A stretch of DNA of 64,000 bases from contig CM065379.1 in assembly GCA_033060915.1 (NCBI GenBank), positions 33,116,318 through 33,180,317 of the forward strand. The letters are read 5' to 3'. The stretch comes from Euryodendron excelsum (taxonomy: Eukaryota > Streptophyta > Magnoliopsida > Ericales > Pentaphylacaceae). The notes beneath the pieces are model-generated. The model was given only the letters and a program-made list of their open reading frames with translations. It ran no database searches and was not told where the DNA came from. Position 1 is the stretch's first letter. Each line of letters starts with the position of its first letter. Shown here in pieces: positions 10,809 through 22,046 of the stretch. A program made the position numbers and the translations under genes.

Positions 10809-11191
10809 AACTTAGCTTTTGCTAGTCCCTAACAAACATATATAAAAAAAGAGATATGTACAAAAAGTAAAGTCCTCTTTCGGGGGAATTCTGGGTGCAT
10901 TGAGCATATGTACCAAGCCTTTAAACCCCTAGGTTACCCCTAGTGGACGAGTGGTATCTCGTGAGGGTTTCTAGTAATGATACCCACAGACATCTCTTTG
11001 TGAACTATAATTCAAGATAAGGTTAAGTGAAATATGCACTACCCACTCAAAATATCAATGGAAACACTCCAAACTTCAAAACTTACAAGAATATGCAACA
11101 ACTCATGCAAAACAGAGGTTTATGTGTGTGGTTGAAAAAACATGCTAAACAGCACCAATGAAACTCACTTATGTAAATCCAATGTACTACC
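10809..11191 (-). other. Non-coding 3' region of Athila, left of the Tekay insertion
   Basis: 383 bp between the polypurine tract and the Tekay LTR. No ORF or repeat of note. Presumed to be continuous with 22047-23500 before the insertion. Confidence 0.45.
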
Positions 11192-11746
11192 TGTAATTTT
11201 TCTAATTGATTGTATTACATCCCTAATAGGACTGGAACATCCATCACTTGGAAATTAGACTAGAAAATTTTCTAAGACATAGTTAAATAATGAAACCCCG
11301 GTATGACACCTTACTCACACATAGTAGTGCGTGGGAAACATCAAGGCCGTAAGCTGATTCTTTCAACGCCAATTTAAGACTTCATGCATTATAGTGCATA
11401 CCTGAGATATGGGTCATCTAACTAAACTAAACATCACGTGCAAAAACTTTATTTTAGGCCATTACCCTAAAACACATTTGTTTTGTTCTTATAAAAACAC
11501 CATTTAGAAGGGATGGCCGAATCCATGCATATATATATTGAAACACCCTTGGCTGCATTAATTCTCTTAATATATACATATATACATATAGTTAGTACTC
11601 CTATTATAAAGTTAGTAAGCTATGTAATATTAATACATAGATAAATAACACACCCACTATAAAACATAGTTTACACTCTAAATGCTAGACATAGGATGAC
11701 CGATACTAGCCAACTAGTGGCTGGTTATAAATATATATATACAAAT

Positions 11747-11795
<49 letters not shown>

Positions 11796-14052
11796 ATTAT
11801 ATAAAGAAACCAAGAGAGAAAAAGAGAGAGGGAGCCTCCCGATGAAGCCATGGTGTGACCCACATGCTAGGCATGAAATGCACATGCAAGCCACCTGGTG
11901 GCTAACCTATGAGAGACTAAGAGAGACATAGAGAAAGACGAAGAGAGAGAGAGAAACCGTTGGGGGAGGAATGCTCCACATGCACCGACCAAGACCACCC
12001 AACCCATCTTATAATGCACCCACTCATTCTATGTTTATATGAGTTGAGACCTCCATCCTCCTCCCCTAGTGTGGTTCAAAGTTATAAAGAAAGAGAGAGA
12101 GTTATAAGAGAGAAAGTGAGAAATCGGGAAGGAGAAAGATGGGGAGAGAGAGAGAGAGAGAGAGAAAGGGAAACCAATTGAGCAAGTAAAGAACTTCTTC
12201 CCCATAGTATCACCTTCCCAAACCCACTAGAATCACGACCTTAGACCCGTCATGGTGCCAAAGAAACTAGAGAGAATAATGGAGGTTTCATGGCTAGGTT
12301 GGGCAATTATTCAAACAAGGGCTTAAGGCCTGTCACAGGGATGCGCCGAAATGGCCTTGGAAGGTGGGTTTTTTCAGAAAAATGAAGAAACCACAGAACT
12401 CTTGACACCGACAACCATTGCTGACACAGTCTACTGGGCCCTCTTTGTCTCGATGTCAGGAACACGATTCATGAAGGAAGTTTTTCCAAAAAACTATAGG
12501 AAGGGGGTCAAAAACCCAATTACAGGTCTGGAATCCTAGGATTTTGCCATGCAGTAAGGTTTTCAGGCCTAGAACGGCCACCGTAGGTCGAGCTTTGGCC
12601 ATGAGTGTGTAGCCTTGGTCTTTATCTATCTCTGGGATGCATATTTATGGCCAAGAGAGCCACGAATCAATGAAAAATCGGTGAGAGAGCTCTCAGCCTT
12701 GCGAGGAAGAAGATGAAGGCCCTCCCTTCCTTCCCCACGTGCAAGTGGTGGCGCGTGTAGGCACGTCGAAGTAGCCTTGGCTATAAAAATTTTATGGTGT
12801 CATTCTAACATCAAAACAGGCCTTCCCCTAATTTTTTGGAATTTTTTGACATTCCTATGATTTTCTGTGAATTAAAAGCAATGTTTTAGCATAGAAAATC
12901 ATAGAAAATACAATAATAAAGGGAATAATCTGAAATTTTACCAAGAAGCCTCTAAAATTATAAGGAACCCAGAAATTGGAGAGTAGGGGTCACTAAACCT
13001 CCTAGTATAATTCCAGATAATCCTCTTGGGTTTTAACACCAAGCAATTTCATTCTTATCGAGAGATAGGAAGACTTTCAAGGGCTAACACCACCAAGTTA
13101 ACCACTTTATTATGATTATTTCCATTATTAGTATTGCTAAATTAATTGTAACATTTACAACTCTTAGAATCTGAAAAAAAGGAAAATTATGGGAAATAAT
13201 GATAACTAGTCAATAAGGCTAACTACCCACTTTTTGTCCAGCAGATAATACATGAATCAAGGACAACTTTGATCTGGACATATCATTAGAGTAGAAAACT
13301 ATGCATTATTTAAGATACATGCTCATTTTCGTTCTATTAAATGTTCTGTTAACTACTTTATCGATTATATTCCTTGCTATAATGATTTCAAAATTGCATT
13401 ACAAGATTGCTTGCATTACTAGGGATGAATAACAGAGGAATAATTAGGATGTTAAAAGACCCGGGGTTTGTATCATGGATGAACCTGACCAACTTGTAAA
13501 CGGGGCTGCCACGAGTCAGTATTCATTGGCTTGACATGGGCTAGATGATCATGGATGGGTTTCGTTGTCTTGATAAAAGATGAGCATCATGGATGAACCC
13601 ATTGGCTTGAATTGGCCCTGGCAGGACATACCTACAAGATGATGGTATTGATATAAAGAAACTATAAGTAATATATACATGTGATACCATTCTGTTTACT
13701 ACACTGCATTTAAACTTATGCATTATGAAAATCATAAAATTCCTACTGGGCTTCATAGTTCACTCCTATCTTATGGGACATTTTTCAAAAGTTGAGGCAT
13801 CAACTGGATTTCTAGGGAAATTATTATGGAAACGAGTCCCACTGTTATCCTGTCTCTTTGGAGCATATGAGTTATTTAGTTTCTTTGAGCCATAGCTGTA
13901 ATGAGACTTCAATGTAGAAGTTCCTCTAGTTTTCTTTCATGATGTAATAATAATAACATAACTTCTTAGATTGTGTTAAGATCTATGCTTATGAAACATT
14001 GTTATCTTTAACCCCTCGTTCCAACCTCGAGAAAGAGAAATGGGTTGTGACA
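11192..14052 (+). mobile_element. 5' LTR of the Tekay-type element
   Basis: 2861 bp, TGTAATTTTTC to GGTTGTGACA. It matches 19535-22046 over most of its length (for example ACTAGAAAATTTTCTAAGAC and AACCCCGGTATGACACC blocks in both). It carries GATA/AG microsatellites at 11747-11790 and 12139-12170 and a longer central block (about 11900-12330) that the 3' copy mostly lacks. ORFs at 11706-12539 and 13541-13756 lie in non-coding LTR sequence. Confidence 0.8.
11747..11790. repeat. (GATA)n(AG)15 microsatellite
   Basis: GATA repeats run into fifteen AG units at 11761-11790, preceded by an AT tract. The 3' LTR has a shorter version at 20071-20102. Confidence 0.9.
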
Positions 14053-14057
14053 AAAGT

Positions 14058-14069
14058 TGGTATTAGAGC
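14058..14069 (+). other. Primer-binding site of the Tekay-type element
   Basis: TGGTATTAGAGC lies five bases after the LTR end and is one transition away from the initiator tRNA-Met complement TGGTATCAGAGC. Confidence 0.8.
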
Positions 14070-14174
14070 ACGGTTTTAGGTTATTTGGGAAATTAAACCC
14101 CTTACTTATAAAATACATCATTTACGTTACCTTTCTAATATCGACTGAGTGCTAATTCTAACTCTCATGTGCAG

Positions 14175-14717
14175 ATGAATCTATCTGTATGGGACGACTT
14201 GCTTATGCATCAGCTAGAGGTCGAGGGTAACATGAGAGATAACCGTAGAACAGTAACTTGTAACCATGCCAAGGCTTTTCTTAAAGCCGAGATTACGGGA
14301 ATTGTTTAGTGATGGGGAGATCTTCCTAGAAGTATTCAGGACTCTGTTATTCGACACTAGGTGACTTCTCTGAAAGGGATAGTTCAAGAGATTGTGGAGA
14401 TTGTGAGGAGTCCCACTGAGTATCAACATCTAATACTGAACATGTAGTTATCCAGAGAATTACCACTTTTGGGAGTTCAAGGACAACTTAAGCAACCCTC
14501 ACCACACCCAGCTACACAGGGAAAGCAGTCTACCCCGCCTATGGCACCACCTCCTACTTACTAACCACCATCCCCCAAATATCACCCACTGACTCCTAAG
14601 ATGTCTGTGGACGACCCTACAGCAGTAGTAAGCCCTGATATACCGGTGCTATCCAGCACCCCAGTGATAGACGTATCTGATAGTAAGGAAGAACCAAAGG
14701 AGGAGATGAGCATGTGA
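14175..14717 (+). pseudogene. Extra ORF between primer site and gag in the Tekay element
   Basis: A single frame of 180 codons opens with MNLSVWDDLLMHQLEVEG directly after CATGTGCAG, which resembles a splice acceptor. It ends in TGA at 14715. Five stops interrupt it (codons 45, 46, 62, 91 and 130), with no frameshift needed. The predicted product has a probably helical N-terminal half, a proline-rich stretch around codons 108-142 (PSPHPATQ, MAPPPTY) and an acidic tail (SDSKEEPKEE). I do not recognise a domain. Extra ORFs are known in plant gypsy elements, so an element protein is plausible. Five stops against about eight expected by chance is only weak statistical support; composition and position are the better evidence. 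Confidence 0.4.
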
Positions 14718-14999
14718 TCTAGGTGAAAGAGAGGGAGTGTGTCAGTATAACTATGGTTAAAATATGTGTGTTTGTTTCTACTAGTGACTATGTTAGTGTT
14801 TGGGATCCTCCGTGTTTTGGATAGCCAAAGATGGGAGGATCAAATCGGAGAGTGTTAAGTTATTTTGCTATACTTACTTAACACCTTATGTACTTGTCTT
14901 TTTCTATATAACTACTATCGGCTTAGTGAATCATATAATGACATCTTGATTTATGATTTAGCGAGATAGGAATCTGACTTAACTTAGTAACAATTTTAG

Positions 15000-16150
15000 A
15001 TGGCAAGGACAAGAACTGAAGTAGGAACTGGTGCAGCCAACAAAACCCCATCCAATACACAATTGAATTGGATTTTGCAAAGCCTGCAAGCTGTGACCAA
15101 TCTACTACAACAACAGTATCAAAATCACCAGGCATCACCGGCCCCTCAGTAGCCATCACCAGCCCCTGAACCCCAACAAGCAGCACTGATTCCAATACCC
15201 AACCTAAACCCTGAGCAAAGAAAGACAAAACTATTTGGGAATTTCAGAAACAAAATCCTCAAAAATTCTTAGGAGAACCTGATCCTTTAATAGCAGAACA
15301 ATGGGTCAAATAAACTCGTAAGGTGTTAGATATCGTAGGAACACCTGCAGAATATCAGGTAGAGTTCACAACTTACCGTCTCGACAGAGAAGTAGATTTT
15401 TGGTGGGATTCTGTGAAACATATGAGGGATGTGAGAAATTTAACCTGAAAGGAGTTTGTGGTTCTTTTCCATAATCATTAATTTTTAAAGATAGTAAAGG
15501 ACGCAAAGATGGAGAAATTTGTGCAGCTGCAGTAAAATAACAGGACAGTAAGGTAGACCGTGGCCACATTCTTGGAGTTATCAAGATTTTTCCCATATTT
15601 CGTGCCCACGGAGGAATGAAAAACTCAAAGGTTTCTTAAAGGATTGAGACCTACAATTCGACCTTGAGTTGTCGCTTTCATGCGTTAACAGTTTTCTGAA
15701 ATAATTGACCGAGCCATGTTGATAGAATAAGAATTAAAAGGACAAAAACAAGCAACAAATTAGAGAGAATCTGGCAGAAATATAAGAAATTCATCCAGCT
15801 TTAATAACACTAGACGCCTTAACCCGAGATACCAACCCTATCCTTCAAATGCTAGGGGAACATTAGAGAACGGACCTATTGCTTTAATTGTAACCAAAAA
15901 GGGCATTTAAAACAAGATTGCCCTCAGGTCAAAAGAAATGGGAATGATAATGGCAACCAGATACCTCCACGAGTACCGCCAACTCGAAGTTTCTCAATTG
16001 CCTCCACATCGATGTCTCGACAAACCACGGCAGGAAACTTGTAACTACCTCATTCAATTCCAACCGAGTGAACCCAGGAGGAACATAAAAAGGAAACAAG
16101 TAATTCATACCAGTACACCTCAAATGTTCGCCATTCCTACAACTAGAGGA
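15000..16150 (+). pseudogene. Broken gag of the Tekay-type element
   Basis: Starts at ATG 15000 (MARTRTEVGTGAANKTPS), preceded by a TTTTAG that could be a splice acceptor. The retrotransposon gag domain is seen as KFLGEPDPLIAEQWVK near 15265 and EVDFWWDSVKHM near 15390. The nucleocapsid knuckle CFNCNQKGHLKQDCP at 15880-15924 keeps all CX2CX4HX4C ligands. Gag forms the particle and binds element RNA. Stops (for example after QWVK and after RNLT) and frame changes break the chain; the usual length is about 400-450 aa. An asparagine-rich region follows the knuckle. Identification as chromovirus gag is secure; the 3' end is approximate. Confidence 0.75.
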
Positions 16151-16177
16151 AACTATGAGAACCCCAATACCGTGATC

Positions 16178-16584
16178 AAAGGTATAATCTTACTTTACAA
16201 CTCATGGGTCACAGTGTTGTCTGATTGAAGAGCTACGCACTCATTCATCTCTAAGAAGTGTGTAGACGATCTAGAATTAACCATTGAATTGCTATTTATA
16301 CCACTTAACATTCAGACACCCACTAGTGGAACAGTTGTGGTATGGGTAGGATGTCCATCCAGTATTATGCAGATAAGTACCTTTGAATTTACGGTCGATT
16401 TGGTCCAAATAAACATAGAGGGATTCGATGTAATCTTAGGAATGGATTGGCTAGCAAAGAATAAGGTAGTCATGGATTGAAGTCAAAAGACATTGATTTT
16501 ATGGCGTCCTAGTGGATGTATGGTACGTTTTTCGGATGAAAAGGGCACAAACTTGGTACAACCTCTTGTGACTCTTCGAAAATG
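16178..16584 (+). pseudogene. Protease of the Tekay-type element
   Basis: The reading GIILLYNSWVTVLS leads to the active-site region, where the expected D-S-G-A-T-H-S reads SD-stop-RATHSF. A stop and the loss of the DSG motif abolish catalysis. Downstream, FTVDLVQINIEGFDVILGMD and WLAKNKVVMD (16390-16478) are the typical second half of the RVP_2-type aspartic protease, which would cleave the polyprotein. A further stop follows VVMD. Confidence 0.75.
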
Positions 16585-17447
16585 ACAAAAGATAGAAGAA
16601 GGGTGTTTTTGTCAGAAAAGAGTGAAAGCCCGATCGAGACCAAGCAATTACCAATGGTAAATGAGTTCCCTGACGTATTTCCTGAGGATCTACCCGAAAT
16701 ACCCCTAAATCGGGAAATAGATTTCATAATTGTGTTGTATCCAGGAATAGCTCCTATATCCATTGCACCCTATAGGATGGCCCCTGCAGAACTTAAAGAG
16801 CTAAAGACATAGTTGGATGAGCTATTGGAAGAAGGCTATATTCGCCCTAGCACATCACCCTAGGGAGCACCAAAGTTATTCGTGAAAAAGAAGGATGGAA
16901 CCCTCAAGTTATGTATAGACTATCGGCAGTTGAACAAGGTTACCATTAAAAATAAATATCCACTCTCGACAATTGACGACTTATTTGATCAACTCAGAGG
17001 AGCGACACACTTTTCTAAGATAGACCTAAAATCAGAATACAATTAGCTGAAAGTGAGGGAGTCTGACATACCCAAAACGTCTTTAGGACCCGCTATGGTC
17101 ATTTTGAATTTATAGTAATGCCCTTTGGATTGAGTAATACAACTGCTACCTTTATGGATATAATGAATAGAGTGTTTCGAGCCCATATAAATCATTTTAT
17201 AATTGTTTTCATAGATGATATCCTTATATACTCGCCTGATGAAGAAACTCAAAAGAAACACCTAATAATCACCCTTCTAATCTTGAGGAAACATCACCTT
17301 TACGCCAAGAAAAGTAAATGTGATTTTTGCATGAAGGAAGTGAATTTCTTAAGACATGTAGTGTCAAAAGAAGGGATAATAGTAGATCCTGCAAAGATAG
17401 AAGCAGTAATAGATTGGAAGAGACCCTCCACTGTGCCAAAAATTTGA
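16582..17447 (+). pseudogene. Reverse transcriptase of the Tekay-type element
   Basis: Begins with the linker NEFPDVFPEDLPEIPLNREI, then RMAPAELKELK, SPWGAP-like and [19 protein letters not shown] blocks. The palm motif A region reads [25 protein letters not shown] starts at 17118, and the catalytic motif is FIDDILIYS at 17208-17234 with both aspartates kept. The thumb region ends KIEAVIDWKRPSTVPKI. It would copy element RNA into DNA. Stops occur after ELKT, after SEYN, near 17110 and after VPKI, and there is a frameshift near 17075, so several ORFs cover it. Family assignment is certain. Confidence 0.85.
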
Positions 17448-17975
17448 AGTTTTCTAGGATTAGCGGGATATTACTGAAGGTTTGTGGAAGGATTCTCTAA
17501 AATAGCAAGCCCTCTTACTGAACTAACCAGGAAAGGAGTAAAGTATGTCTGGACAGACAAATGTGATGAAGCATTCCAACTACTACAGGAAAAACTAACC
17601 ATCGCACCCATTCTCACTCTTCCAATAAGTGAAAATCCTTACGTAGTTTACACCAATGCCTCTCATAGAGGGTTGGGATGCGTTTTGATGCAAGAAGGAA
17701 AAGTAATCTTTGCCCTTACGTAGTTTACACCAATGCCTCTCATAGAGGGTTGGCCGCAATAATCTTTGCCCTTAAGATCTGGAGAAAATTTTAAATTATT
17801 TATAGACCACGAAAGTCTTAAATACATCACCACTCAAAAAGACTAGAACTTAAAGCAAAGAAGGTGAGTAGAATACATGGAGGACTATGACTTCATCTCA
17901 CAGTATCACCCAGGCAAGGCAAATGTTGTGGCAGATGCCTTAAGTAGGAAAAATCAAGGGCACATGAGTAGTATC
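17448..17975 (+). pseudogene. RNase H of the Tekay-type element
   Basis: Continues from reverse transcriptase: SFLGLAGYY-stop-RFVEGFSKIA, ASPLTELTRKGVKYVWTD, then the RNase H start VVYTNASHRGLGCVLMQ at 17647-17697. The first catalytic aspartate (usual YTDAS) is Asn. A 40-bp block is duplicated here (17637-17676 and 17714-17753) and destroys the frame. The C-terminal part, FIDHESLKYITTQKD and [15 protein letters not shown] (17800-17950), is recognisable after a frame change. The enzyme degrades the RNA strand during replication; this copy cannot work. Confidence 0.8.
17637..17753 (+). repeat. Short tandem duplication inside RNase H
   Basis: A 40-bp block (CCTTACGTAGTTTACACC onwards) at 17637-17676 recurs at 17714-17753 with the same bases, 77 bp apart. 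TAATCTTTGCCCTTA also occurs at 17704 and 17760. This is a local replication-slippage type of event after the element lost function. Confidence 0.85.
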
Positions 17976-18199
17976 ATGTTAGAAAAATGAAAGACTATTC
18001 AATTAGTGGAATCCTATGAAAGGGCTAGAAGATAGAAATGGAGTACTATTTAGCATCCGAATACAATCCCAAACATTAGAAGAAGTCAGATAGGCCCAAC
18101 AAGGGAATCCATAAGTACAAGAGAAAAGGGAAAGAATGGAAAAAGGGATGATTGAACCAGGATGGGCCATAGAGGCTAAAGGTGAACTCCGATACAAAG

Positions 18200-19363
18200 A
18201 TAGGTACTTTGTGGTAAGTAAGGACGAGTTAAAATGAAAGATTCTATCTAAAACACACTATTCTAAGTTTACGATCCATCTAGGAAACACAAAGATGTAC
18301 CAATATCTTAAGCGATAGTATTATTGGAAGGGAATGAAGAACGACGTCGCAAAGTTTGTGGCACATTACCTCACTTGCCAACAAGTACAAGTAAAACATC
18401 AACGACTAGGTGGATTATTACAACCCTTGCCAATAGCAAAATGAAAGTGGGAACATATCACCATGGACTTCATCACTGGACTATCCAAGACCCGTCAAGG
18501 ATGTGATATGATTTGGGTAATCGTAGACTAATTGACAAAAACTGCACATTTCTACTGACAGCCTTAGTACTTTAAGTAGATTATATCTAAAAGAGGTACT
18601 ATGATTGCATGGAGTGCCTAGAACCATTGTATCAGATCATGTCCCAAGGTTTGCTTCGCAATTTTGGCAAAGTTTACAAAAAACCTTAGCAACCCAGGAA
18701 TGCATGAGTACAGCTTATCACCCGCAAACTGATGGCCAATCCGAAAGAGTTATCCAAATCCTAGAGGATATGCTTCGCGCTTCTGTGTTAGATTTTCAAG
18801 GAACTTGAAGTGATCATATACCATTGGTTCAGTTCACCTATAACAACAGTTACCAAACAAGTTTGGAAATGGCTCCTTATGAAGCATTGTATAGGCGACC
18901 TTGCCGAGCACCTAATTGTTGGTTAGAACCTGGCGATAGATTCTTATATGGACTAGAGATCATTCGAGAAACCACAAAGAAGGTAAGACTCATACAAGAA
19001 CGACTTAGAACTACCTAAAGCCAACAAAAGAGTTATGCAGATCAGTTTAAACAACTCTTGGAATCCCAGGTAGGCGACCAAGTGTTTTTAAAGGTAATGC
19101 CCCATAAAGGTGTGATCCGTTATGGCAAGAAAGGAAAGTTTGCACCTCGATTTATTAGACCTTTCCGTATTTTGGAAAGAAATGGGCAAGTGGCATACCG
19201 ACTAGAATTACCTTCGGAATTGGATCGGAAACATAATGTATTCCATGTATCTATGCTAAGACAATGCCCCCCTGACCCTACTCATATAATTGAATGGGAG
19301 AATATCATGGTACAACCTGATCATTCCTATGATGAGGGACTAAGTAGGATAGTGGACCGTTAA
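18200..19363 (+). pseudogene. Integrase of the Tekay-type element
   Basis: The zinc-binding N-terminus is visible as HYSKFTIHLGNTKMYQYLK to HYLTCQQVQVKHQRLGGLLQ (18255-18425). The core follows with WEHITMDFITGLSKTRQG (first catalytic Asp), [19 protein letters not shown] (second Asp kept, though the usual SDRDPRF reads SDHVPRF), and [15 protein letters not shown] (Glu kept). The C-terminal domain spans VGDQVFLKVMPHKGVIRYG to RKHNVFHVSMLRQC at 19068-19264. It would insert element DNA into the host chromosome. Stops at several places (for example after LKR, after VIVD and after QGT) break it. The family is certain. Confidence 0.85.
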
Positions 19364-19511
19364 GTAAGAGTATTGAGAAACAAAGAAATTTCCTTAGTCA
19401 AGGTAATATGGCAACACCACGGGGAAGAAGAAGCAATGTGGGAAGCAAAAACAGATATGAGAATAAGATACCCTCACCTATTCGAGACTAATTTTGAAGA
19501 TGAAATTTCCT
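19364..19511 (+). pseudogene. Chromodomain-like tail of the Tekay integrase
   Basis: After a stop at 19361, the same reading gives VRVLRNKEISLVKVIWQHHG then EEEAMWEAKTDMRIRYPHLF, ending FEDEIS-stop at 19512. In chromoviruses this short chromodomain variant at the integrase C-terminus is thought to guide insertion to heterochromatin. Its presence supports the Tekay-type call. Confidence 0.75.
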
Positions 19512-19523
19512 AAAGGAGGTAAG
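19512..19523 (+). other. Polypurine tract of the Tekay-type element
   Basis: AAAGGAGGTAAG lies 11 bases before the 3' LTR start (TGTAATTTTTC at 19535), immediately after the end of pol. Confidence 0.75.
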
Positions 19524-19534
19524 ATTTTAATACC

Positions 19535-22046
19535 TGTAATTTTTCTAATTGACTACATTACATCCCTAATAGGACTGGAACGTCCGTCACTCAAAAATTA
19601 GACTAGAAAATTTTCTAAGACATAGTAAAATAATGAAACCCCGGTATGACACCTTACTTGCATATAATAGTGTGCGGGGAACATTAAGGCCATAAGCTGA
19701 CTCTTTTAACCCTAATTTAAGACTTCATGCATTATAGTGCATACCTCGTATACGGGTCATCTAAGCAAACTAAACATCACATGCAAAAACTTTATTTTAG
19801 GCCATTACACTAAAACACATTTGTTTTGTTCTTATTAAAACACCATTTCGAGGGGATGGCTGAATCCATGCATATATATATTGAAGCACCCTTGGTTGCA
19901 TTAATTCCCTTAATGTATAGATATATACTTATAGTTAGTGCTCTTATTATAAAGTTAGTAAGTTATGTAATATTAAATGCATAGATAAATAACGCAAACC
20001 CACTAGAAAACACAGTACCATAAATGCTAGACATAGCATGACCCATACCAGCCAACTAGTGGCTGGTTATATATATATATATGGATAGAGAGAGAGAGAG
20101 AGTGCATTATATAAAGAAACCAAGAAAAAGAAAGAGAGAGAGGGAGCCTCCCCGTGAAACCATGGTATGACCCACATGCTGGGCATGAAATGCCCATGCA
20201 AGCCACCTGGTGGCTAACCTACGAGAGAGTGAGAGACCTGGTGGCTGACCTACCTGAGGTCTGTCACAGGGATGTGAGGCTCCTCCTGGACCTCCAAGGA
20301 GTCCTAGAGAGGCCTCAAATCTCTGTGCATGTGCCGGAATGGCCATAGAAGGCGGGTTTCTCTGGAAAAACAAATAATCCATAAAACTCCAGCCATCGGC
20401 AACCATTGCTGAAACGGTCTACTAGGCCCTCTTCCTCTCAACGTCAGGAATGATATTCATGACAAAACTTTTTCCAAAACACTATAGGAAGGGGGTCAAA
20501 AACCCAATTGTAGGTCTGGAACCCTAGGGTTCCGCCATGCAATGGGGTTTTCAAGCCTAAAACAGCCACCTCCGACCACTGTAGGTTGAGCTCTGGCCAT
20601 GAGTGTGTAGCCTAGGTTCTTATTTATCTCTGGGACATATATGAATGGCTAAGAGAACCACAAATCAATGCAAAATCGGTGAGAGAGCTCTCAGCCTCGC
20701 GGGGAAGAAGATGAAGGCCCTACATTCCTTCCTAACGTGCAGGTGGTGGCGCGTGTAGGTGTGTCTAAGCAGCCCTCTCCCTAAAATTTTTATGGTGTCA
20801 TTTTGACATCCAAACAGGCCTTCCTCTAATTTTCTAGAATTTTCTAACATTCCTATGATTTATGTGAATTAAAAGTAGTGTTTCAGCATTGAAAATCATA
20901 AAAAATACAATAATAAAGGGAATAATTTGAAATTTTACTGAGAAGCCTCTAAAATTATGAGGAACCCAGAAATGGGAGAGTAGGGGTCACTGAACCTCCC
21001 GGTATAATTCTATACAATCATCTTGAGTTTCAACACCGGGCAATTTCATTCCTAACGGGAGATAGGAAGAATCCCAAGAGCTAAGGCCACCAAGTTAACC
21101 CTTTATTATGATTATTTCCATTATTAACATTGCTACATTAATTATAAGATTTACAACTCTTAGACTTTGGAAAAAAGGGAAATTGTGGGAAATAATAATA
21201 ACCAGGCAAGAACGCTAACTACCCATTCTTTGTCCAGTAGATAATACATTAATCAGGGATAACTTTGATCCAGACATATCATCAGAGTAGGAAACTATGC
21301 ATTCTTTAAGATATATGCTCATTTTCATTCTATTAAATGTTCTATTAATTGATTTATCGATTATATTCCTTGCTATGATGATTTCAAAATTGTATTACAA
21401 GATTGCTTGCATCACTAGAGAGGAATAAGGGAGTAATAACTGGGATGTTAAAAGACCCCAAGTTTGTATCATGGATGAACCTAACTAGCTAGTAAACGGG
21501 GCTACCACCAGTCAACATTCATTGGCTTGATATGGGCTAGATGATCATGGATGGGTTTCATTGTCTTGATGAAGGTGAGCATCGTGAATAAACCCATTGG
21601 CTTGAATTGCCCCTGGCAGGACATACTTGTAGAATCCTGGTATTAATATAAAGACACTATAAGGGACATATGCATGTGAGACCATTCTTTTTACTGCACT
21701 GAATTTAAATTGTTGCATTATGAAAATCATAGAATTCCTACTAGGCTTCATAGCTCACTCCCATCTTATGGGATTTTTTTAAGAGTTGAGACATCAACTG
21801 GATTTCCAGGGAAATGATTATGGAAATGAGTCCCACTGCTATCCTGTCTCTTTGGAGCATATGAGTTAATTAGTTTCATTGAGCTGTAACTGTAATAAGA
21901 CTTAAATGCAGAAGTTCCTCTAGTTTTCTTTCATGATGTAATAATAATAACATAACTTCACAGATTGTGTTAAGATCTATGCTTATGAAATATTGTTATC
22001 TATAACCCCTTATCTTGACCTGAAGAGAGTGGAGTGGGTCATGACA
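19535..22046 (+). mobile_element. 3' LTR of the Tekay-type element
   Basis: 2512 bp, TGTAATTTTTC to GGTCATGACA, matching the 5' LTR with an internal length difference near 20230-20330. It shares with it the GA microsatellite, the AAATCGGTGAGAGAGCTCTC block and the terminal region. ORFs at 20107-20850 and 21545-21751 have no protein features. Confidence 0.8.

Larger units (their letters stand above)
11192..22046 (+). mobile_element. Tekay-type chromovirus (Ty3/gypsy), degenerate, complete in structure
   Basis: Plus-strand order: 5' LTR (11192-14052), tRNA-Met primer site (14058), a leader with an extra ORF (14175-14717), gag with CCHC knuckle, protease, reverse transcriptase, RNase H, integrase, a C-terminal chromodomain-like segment, polypurine tract (19512-19523) and 3' LTR (19535-22046). 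The chromodomain-like tail after integrase marks a chromovirus; the overall sequence fits the Tekay/Del branch. Many in-frame stops show it is dead. The LTRs differ by a roughly 350-bp indel. The flanking 5-mers, CTACC and TCCCA, do not match. Confidence 0.8.

Noticed and set aside
1375..14069. TGGTATCAGAGC-like strings as tRNA genes
   Set aside because: They are primer-binding sites of retrotransposons; no cloverleaf surrounds them.
20107..20406. 99-aa minus-strand ORF in the Tekay 3' LTR
   Set aside because: Antisense to LTR sequence, not shared intact with the 5' LTR, with no domain.
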